Assembly: GCF_033297395.1 (NCBI RefSeq)
Contig: NW_027041824.1
Span: 2,013,687 to 2,077,686 of the forward strand
DNA length: 64,000 nt
Origin: Canariomyces notabilis
Lineage: Eukaryota; Ascomycota; Sordariomycetes; Sordariales; Chaetomiaceae
Direction of reading: 5' to 3'
Each line of letters opens with the position of its first letter. Within the stretch, counting starts at the first letter, position 1. The position numbers and the translations under genes are program-made. Positions 57,896 through 64,000 of this stretch are shown here, one piece after another. The notes under the pieces are model-generated. The model did not search any database. It worked only from the letters and a program-made list of their open reading frames with translations, and was not told the DNA's origin.

Positions 57896-60800
57896 ATGTC
57901 CAGGATCGAGAAGCTTTCCATCCTTGGTGTCCGGTCCTTTGGGCCGCAGCACCAAGAGACCATCGCTTTCAATACTCCCCTCACGCTAATTGTTGGCTAC
58001 AATGGGTCGGGAAAGACGGTGAGTGTTGGATCAGGCGTTTTCGCGGTTCCTTCTACTGACGTTTTGCCAGACCATCATCGAGTGTCTCAAGTATGCCACC
58101 ACCGGCGAGTTGCCACCCAACAGCAAGGGCGGCGCCTTCATCCACGATCCTGATCTGGCCGGAGAGAAAGATGTCCGTGCCCAAGTCAAAGTCTCATTCC
58201 GCTCGACCGTAGGCGAGTCCTACGTCGTCACACGCAACGTACAGCTCATGGTCAAAAAGACCACGAGATCCCAAAAGACCTTGGAGGGGAGCCTGCTGCT
58301 GCGGAACAACGGCGAACGTCACGTCATCTCTACCCGGGTCATGGAGCTCGATAGATTGGTTCCTGAAAAACTCGGCGTCTCTCCAGCCGTTCTCGATGCC
58401 GTCATATTCTGCCACCAGGACGAATCTCTGTGGCCCATGAGTGAACCAGCTGCCTTGAAGAAGCGATTTGATGAAATTTTTGAGGCCATGAAGTACACTA
58501 AAGTGATCGACAATCTGAAGGTCCTTCGCAAGAGGAAAGGAGAGGAGCTCAGAGAACTCAAACTACAAGAGGCACAGGACAAGGCGAATAAGGAGAGGGC
58601 AGAGAAGGTTGACAGGCTCATGGCCCAGCTCACTAGGGAGATACAGGAGGCGCGAGACAAGTGCGATGAGCTTCTCCACCAGATGGACGAGGAATCCGTC
58701 AGGATCAAAGAGAAGTATGAGCAGGCCAACAGCTTCCTCAAGATCATGAATGATCTTCAAACTAAAACCGAGAAGCTCGAGTACAAGAAGGATGCAATTG
58801 AGGAACTGCGGGGCCGTATCGAAGAGCTGCCAGAGTCTGATCAGATCCTGAGAACCACTCTTGACGAGTACGAGCAGACAATCCAGAGGATTATTGCCGA
58901 CAGAGACAAGAAAGCCGGACAATTTCACGACGCCCAAGCCGAACTCAAGCTGACTAGAGAGAAACACACGGCTAAAACCGCAGAGCTAGGAAAGCATCAG
59001 TCCGACAAGGACAAGTACGAGCGGCAGCTCGTTACGCGAGATAGGATGATCCACGAGGCTGCTGAACGCCATGAGATTCGGGGATACGATGGGGAACTAG
59101 ATGACCGGACCATCACGGCCTTCTACGATCGCATCCAGAAGATTCTCAACGATAAGAAGCGCGAGTTGGAGCAGGTACAACGTGACAATGCAGATGAACT
59201 CGACAAAAAGACAGCCATAATCACAGAGCTCGAAAGCCGCAAGGCATCGGTGATTCGCGATCGTGCGTCTGCCACGCAGCGCATCATGACAGTCGGGAAA
59301 GAGTCCGCCACTATCCAGAGGGAACTGAGCACGCTGGAGATTGACGAAGGTGCAGAGGCAGTGCTCCGAACTGAGATGAAAGAACTTGAGGGCAGGATCG
59401 ACGTGGTAAAGGCCGAGGAACAAACGGCAGACCTGGATTCTCAGATCAGGCAGGTGAACGATAACATCTGGAACCTCGAAGCACAAGCCGCCAAGCTTGC
59501 GCGGGAACTCGTCGACTGCACGAGGCTGGCATCTGAGCGAGCCCAGCTTGACCTGCGCAAGAAGCAGCTGGCTGAGCGCCGGCGGGAGTTGGATATCCTT
59601 GCAAATACCTGGAATGAGAAGTTGTCAACCCTGATTGGGAATGCTTGGAAACCAGAGACTATTGAGTCCGACTTCCAGAACACGCTCAGGCAGCAAAATA
59701 CTGCCGTATCTGAAGCCAGGAAACAGAAAGACTCGACCCAGCAGGAGCTTAAGCAGGTCGAGTACAAGTTGTCCAATGCACGGGAACGGCATAACAAGCT
59801 GTCCGCCGAGAAAGAAAACTGCAAAACCAACGTCGTCAAGGCACTCAAGGTCGCCATCGAAGTGATCGGGGAGATAAAGGAGGACTACGACGACGGCCGC
59901 CCGGCTACGATTGAGGACTACCCTAGAAAGTTGGAGACCGCCCAGAACGAGTTGGGCGAGATTGAGGGCGATCTAAAGCTGTACGATGCGATGAAGAAAC
60001 ATTTTACCACTATCAAAGACCGGGCACTAAAGTTCAACAAGTGTTATTACTGCGACAATGACTTCAAAGAACACCCAGCAGCTAAATCAACCTTGATGCA
60101 AAGGATAGCAAAAAGACTCGGCGACGAAGACAAGGAAGCTCTGATACAGGATCAAGCCACTCTTACTGAGCAAATCAAGAACCTAAAGGCTGTTAGACCT
60201 CAATACGACACGTACCAGCGACTGCAGAATGAGCTGCCGTCGCTGCGAAAAGACATTGACCTGAGCTCATCCCAAAGGGAAGAGCTGGTTCGCCGTTTAG
60301 AGGATCAGGACCTTGTCTTCCGAGAGGCCGAGGATAAGCGGCAGGAGATTGACGGCTTGGGTAAGAATGTCCTTAAAATTTCGCAGACGCACAAGGATAT
60401 TCTCGATGCCGAAAGGCAGGTTGAGAGATCGCAGCAGTCCTCTAGCATCACAACGCGCAGTCCCGACGAGATCAACGATGAGCAAACTACATGCGCGGAA
60501 CAGATAAGGGTGGCCCAGGCAAAGCTCGGCAAGCTAACTACCGAGAGGCAACGCCTGAAAGACCTGGCTGCACAGCTCGAGGTTGAGAGACTCGAGCTGA
60601 GGCACAAGATCAGCAGTGCTGTCCAACAGCTTGAGCGGAAGAAGAGCCTCCAGGAATCCATTCGCCGGTGCAAGGAGGAGCAGAAAGATCTGCGAAACTC
60701 CATTCAAGAAGCCGATAAGGTTTTAGAAAGCCTCGAGCCCGAGATTGTCAGCGCACGGGCGGCCCTGGAAGAAGTCCGGCAACAAGGGCGCGCCAAGGAG

Positions 60801-61916
60801 CAAAGGGTCGCCGAGGAGCGAGATGGGATTGCGACGACGGTCAGCGAGCTCAAGATGATCAACAGCGAGATTCAGGAATACCTTGACCGGGGAGGCCCTT
60901 CAAACCTTGCGTCGAATCAGAGAGTCATTACCTCTCTGGAGGCCAACATCGCCAACCTGGAAAGCGAGATACGCGAGCTGACGGTGCAAATCAATAAGCT
61001 AAACAAGGAAATCGACAACAGCGACGCGAAGAAGAGGAACATTGCTGATAACCTCACCTACCGGAAGAACATGCGCGAGCGCGATGTGCTTGAGCAGGAG
61101 ATCGAGGAGCTCGAGGCGCGAAACGCCCAGGAGGACTACGACCGGCTCAATCAGGAGGCACGGTACCTCGAGTCACGCCGCGGAAAGCTCGCCGCTGATC
61201 GTGAGCGGCTGATGGGTTCCATGTCAAGCAAGGACGAGCAATTTGCCCGCCTGAGCGAAGAGTACGAGATAGAGCTGAAGGATGCCAAAGCCAAGTACAA
61301 GGAGTCTCACATCAAAGTTGAGACCACCAAAGCTGCTATAGACGACCTAGGTCGGGGCACGGCGGCGCTCGACCACGCCATCATGCAATACCATTCGCTC
61401 AAGATGGAGGAGATTAACCGCACCATTGGCGAGCTGTGGCAGAGCACATACCAAGGCACCGACATCGACACGATCCAGATCCGGTCAGACGTGGAGGCGG
61501 GCGCCGGCTCGGGCACCGGAAAGCGCAACTACAACTACCGCGTGTCGATGGTCAAGGGAGACACCGAGATGGACATGCGCGGGCGGTGTAGCGCGGGGCA
61601 GAAGGTGCTGGCGAGCATCATCATTCGCCTGGCGCTCGCCGAGTCATTTGGCATCAACTGCGGCCTGATTGCGCTCGACGAGCCAACGACGAATCTGGAC
61701 AGCGACAACATCCGCAGTTTGGCCGAAAGCCTCCACGGCATCATCAAGACGCGCCAGTCGCAGAGCAACCTGCAGCTGATTGTCATTACGCATGACGAGG
61801 AGTTCTTGAAGCACATGCAGTGCAGCGATTTTTGCGACGACTTTTACCGCGTCAAGCGAGACGAGAAGCAGAATAGCATTATTGTGCGGGAAAGTATCAC
61901 GCGGATCATGGAGTGA
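57896..61916 (+). CDS. RAD50: DNA double-strand-break repair ATPase Rad50
   Basis: Exon 1 (57896-58018) and exon 2 (58071-61916) are joined by a 52-nt intron, GTGAGT to GCCAG, giving 1322 residues, the normal Rad50 length. The intron falls exactly inside Walker A: GYNGSGKT (34-41) before it and TIIECLKYATTGELPP after. VIFCHQDESLWP and a long coiled coil follow. The zinc hook KCYYC (C699, C702) is at the middle, then the returning coiled coil. The C-terminal ATPase lobe has the signature RCSAGQK (~1213-1219), Walker B LIALDEPTTNLD (D1244, E1245) and the H-loop VITHDEEF. Rad50 works in the Mre11-Rad50-Nbs1/Xrs2 complex: it tethers DNA ends, activates the ATM/Tel1 kinase and controls Mre11 nuclease in the nucleus. 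It is complete, with no broken motif. Confidence 0.98.
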
Positions 61917-62228
61917 CGGCGATTTTCCTTGTACTATACGGAGCATGTGGGAGGTAGCTAGGCTGGGTTTGGGGTTTTGCAGGTCTTGTAAATAGTATGG
62001 CGCTTTTCAGGGGTAGATTTCATCTCTAATACTGACTCAACGTGCCATCATGTGGAAGTAGCAATAAGCAGGAAACCGTGGCCTAACCCCTAAACTCCAG
62101 GAACCCAACCTTGTTTGTCATGAGATAGGGTTGATACAACAAGCGCCAAGTAGCAGCGCATCGTACTTTCCCCCTGTTTCATTCCGTCCCAGACGAGGGA
62201 CAAGAGCCGCACCCCTTGGGTTATCTAG
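61917..62228. other. Convergent 3' region of RAD50 and PP4 R2 genes
   Basis: 312 nt between the two stop codons; nothing beyond probable 3' UTRs. GTAAATAGTATGG near 61988 is in the usual range for a fungal 3' end, but no clear signal can be named. Confidence 0.5.
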
Positions 62229-64000
62229 TTAGGCCGCTGCGTCCTCAACCTCCTGCTCCGCTCCTAGCTTCTCCTTCCCTCCACCATCTTTTGTTGTATC
62301 AGCAGCAGGTTCATCCGTGGTCGAGCCCCCCTTCTCAGCTTCAGCGGGCGGGTCTTTGCTGGGCCCAGCGACTGCTTCGTCCCCCGCGGCTAGATCCGTC
62401 AGGACCAGGTCACCCTCTGCATCCCTCTTCGGCTCGGTCTCGGCGTCGGCCCCTGCAGCGCCGCTGGCAGTATCGGACGGCTGGTCAGCAGTCTTGATTT
62501 CCTCCTCCTTATCCTTTCCCTCTTGAGCCTGCTGCTCGGCGGTGTTACTGCTGCTGCTGGCCCCGCTGTCGTCTTCCCTGACCCTCTTCCTGCTGGCCCC
62601 CGCAGGCTCCAGCTCCTCGGCCGCCTCACGCTTGGGGCTGCGCGGGACAATCTCGTTTTCCGGACTTTTGCTCGCCCGTCCAGGCTTCTGGGTCTGCTGC
62701 CCCGCAGCGCTGCTCCGCCCCACGGCAGCTTCCACGTCTATCCGGGGCCGCTCGACGGTGGTGGTAGGGGCAGCTCCCTCAGGCCCCGGCGCGGGCGGGC
62801 TCTTTCCCTCGCCTCCTCCGCCACCGTCTTCCTCTCCATCCTGGTCGCTCATGTGCGCGTCTTCGCTGGCAGTGCTATTTGCATCGGCAGTACGGGAGAC
62901 CTGCTGCTGCTGCTGCTGCTGTCGATTTAGCTGACTCAAGGGGACCACCCCGGCGCGCTGCTCCTGGCGCAGCAGCTCGCCTTGGGTAACCGCGCGGTTG
63001 CCGGCGCCGAGCACGGCGGCCACGCCAGCACCGGTAGACGGAATCCCGTTGACCGACACCGACACAGTCTCGATACGGCCCATCCCGTTGGGGCCCTCGA
63101 TGGTCTCGGTGCTTTCGGTGCGGACTCGGCCCTCGAGCGGTCGGCCGCCCCCGCCAGCGGCGCCCTGTTGGAAAGCAAACTGCTGGCTCTGCGGACCAAT
63201 ATCCACGGGCCCGATCGGCGGCCCGCCGTCTTCACTCCCCGCCTCGCTGCCCGCCTCGCTGCCCTCCCCGTCCTCACCATCCTCCCCGTTAGCCGCGCCT
63301 CGCCGCCGCGTCAGCCAGGGAATAGGCGTCAGCAGCGCGCCGCCGAGCGCCTCGTCCGAGCCCACCCCGACACCGCCGCTACTACTCCCTCCTCCTCCTC
63401 CTCCACCAGCGCCACTACTCGCGACACCGGCGGCAGCATTGGCATCGGATCTGCCATGGCTGTCACCGCTGACACCGTTGGCCAGGATCGACATGGCGCT
63501 CATGTCCGGCACGGCGGGGGGCAGGGGGTAGATGTTGGCGCCGCTCGTCACGTGCACCACGCGGTCCAGCGCGTGCAGGTACGCCACCACGCTTCGGTAG
63601 TGTTGTTTCGGGCGCAGCACCAGCTCGGCCAGCCGCTGGATCGTGTGCGGCGGGTACTCGGCGAAGTTTGTTCGTAGCACCGACACAATCTCGTCGAGCA
63701 TGTCGGCGATGGGCTTCGGGAGCTGCGGCGGGGTGGTAGTCGCGGAGTCGCTGGCCGGCTGCACGGGGTGCGGTTCTGGTTGTGGTTGTGGCTGGGGTTG
63801 GGATTGAGATTGGGAGGGTGCTGGTGAGGGAAGGAGAGCTGAGCGGGTGGTGATGGAGGTCGGGGCGTTGCGGGCATTGCGAGCGACTAAGCGGGATGGC
63901 GGGCTGGTATTTTCCTTGTTTCCCTCCTGTGAGGACGACGATGTATCCGAAGAGTCTGCGGGCTCAAGCGGGTCTGAGGAAAGCAGCGGGGCAAGGAAGC
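62229..64000 (-). CDS. Protein phosphatase 4 regulatory subunit R2 (N-terminus beyond window)
   Basis: The minus-strand frame is open from the right edge to the stop at 62231-62229, giving 590 codons plus a partial one. The true start lies outside the window. Downstream of an edge segment with NKENTSPPSR comes the PPP4R2 core: MLDEIVSVLRTNFAEYPPHT, QRLAELVLRPKQHYRSVVAY and LHALDRVVHVTSGANIYPLP (about 63730-63525). The remaining ~430 residues are disordered and acidic, with a Gln run (~62901-62921), a basic KRVRED-type patch and many Glu/Asp/Ser stretches. R2 (Psy4 in yeast) directs the PP4 catalytic subunit, which among other roles removes the checkpoint phosphate from gamma-H2A. A wholly different edge-truncated exon structure is possible upstream. 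Confidence 0.9.
   Translation of the reverse strand, partial: FLAPLLSSDPLEPADSSDTSSSSQEGNKENTSPPSRLVARNARNAPTSITTRSALLPSPAPSQSQSQPQPQPQPEPHPVQPASDSATTTPPQLPKPIADMLDEIVSVLRTNFAEYPPHTIQRLAELVLRPKQHYRSVVAYLHALDRVVHVTSGANIYPLPPAVPDMSAMSILANGVSGDSHGRSDANAAAGVASSGAGGGGGGGSSSGGVGVGSDEALGGALLTPIPWLTRRRGAANGEDGEDGEGSEAGSEAGSEDGGPPIGPVDIGPQSQQFAFQQGAAGGGGRPLEGRVRTESTETIEGPNGMGRIETVSVSVNGIPSTGAGVAAVLGAGNRAVTQGELLRQEQRAGVVPLSQLNRQQQQQQQVSRTADANSTASEDAHMSDQDGEEDGGGGGEGKSPPAPGPEGAAPTTTVERPRIDVEAAVGRSSAAGQQTQKPGRASKSPENEIVPRSPKREAAEELEPAGASRKRVREDDSGASSSSNTAEQQAQEGKDKEEEIKTADQPSDTASGAAGADAETEPKRDAEGDLVLTDLAAGDEAVAGPSKDPPAEAEKGGSTTDEPAADTTKDGGGKEKLGAEQEVEDAAA
62901..62924 (-). repeat. CAG/CTG trinucleotide repeat encoding polyglutamine
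   Basis: Seven CTG units on the plus strand (CAG in the PP4 R2 mRNA) encode a glutamine run next to QLNR. Repeats of this type commonly vary in length between strains. Confidence 0.8.

Noticed and set aside
1..64000. tRNA, 5S rRNA and other structured RNA genes
   Set aside because: I looked for GTTCGA-type T-loops with paired arms and for 5S landmarks. Isolated matches (for example 4090 and 4174) lack the remaining arms. A covariance-model scan would be decisive.

Overview
This window is nuclear DNA from a filamentous ascomycete (Pezizomycotina). It is most likely a Sordariomycete close to Sordariales/Chaetomiaceae. That placement is inferred from protein content and gene style and was not tested by a database search. 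The signs are short introns (about 50-230 nt) with GTAAGT-like donors, CTAAC-like branch points and YAG acceptors; GC-rich third codon positions; a white collar-2 photoreceptor partner; a Clr5-domain protein; a GH76 wall enzyme; and long serine/proline-rich spacers inside proteins. No prokaryotic signals, rRNA, tRNA or CRISPR array were found.

Layout. 1-952 (-) is a LETM1 mitochondrial protein cut by the left edge. 2716-3608 (+) is a GTP:AMP adenylate kinase (ADK2 type). 4981-6831 (+) is a secreted GH76 enzyme. 8282-11911 (-) is a large Kin4-type kinase. 15317-16877 (-) is GWT1. 18046-19234 (+) is a Clp1-like BTB-fold protein, diverging from GWT1. 20055-21296 (+) is a P-loop protein of unknown role. 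Then come 8.3 kb without a convincing gene, a four-exon family 2 glycosyltransferase at 29584-31359 (-), and another 10.7 kb gene-poor stretch. From 42 kb the window is dense: a histidine-rich unknown protein (42047-43825, +), an amidase with a 17-nt microexon (45078-47188, +), a Clr5/AT-hook protein with an internal tandem repeat (47593-49852, +), D-lactate dehydrogenase (50302-52474, +), WC-2 (52790-54313, -), a small acidic protein resembling beta-flanking proteins (55109-55980, -), the Y14/RBM8A exon-junction protein (56758-57344, -), RAD50 (57896-61916, +), and a PP4 regulatory subunit R2 cut by the right edge (62229-64000, -).

The genes do not form an operon or an obvious metabolic cluster. 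They are mostly housekeeping: mitochondrial inner membrane (LETM1, ADK2, DLD1), wall and GPI biology (GH76, GWT1, GT2), cell-cycle and genome maintenance (Kin4, RAD50, PP4 R2), light sensing (WC-2) and RNA surveillance (Y14). RAD50 and PP4 R2 both act in the DNA-damage response and lie tail to tail, but nothing in the sequence shows that they are coordinated.

The gene-poor stretches are studded with short GTAC-centred palindromes, including an (AGTAC)n array and a 22-bp perfect palindrome, and may hold a decayed gene near 37.4-38.8 kb. I found no clearly new multi-gene system. The most unusual items are the domain architecture of the Clr5 protein, the two microexons, the palindromic intergenic elements, and the two unknown proteins at 20 kb and 42 kb.
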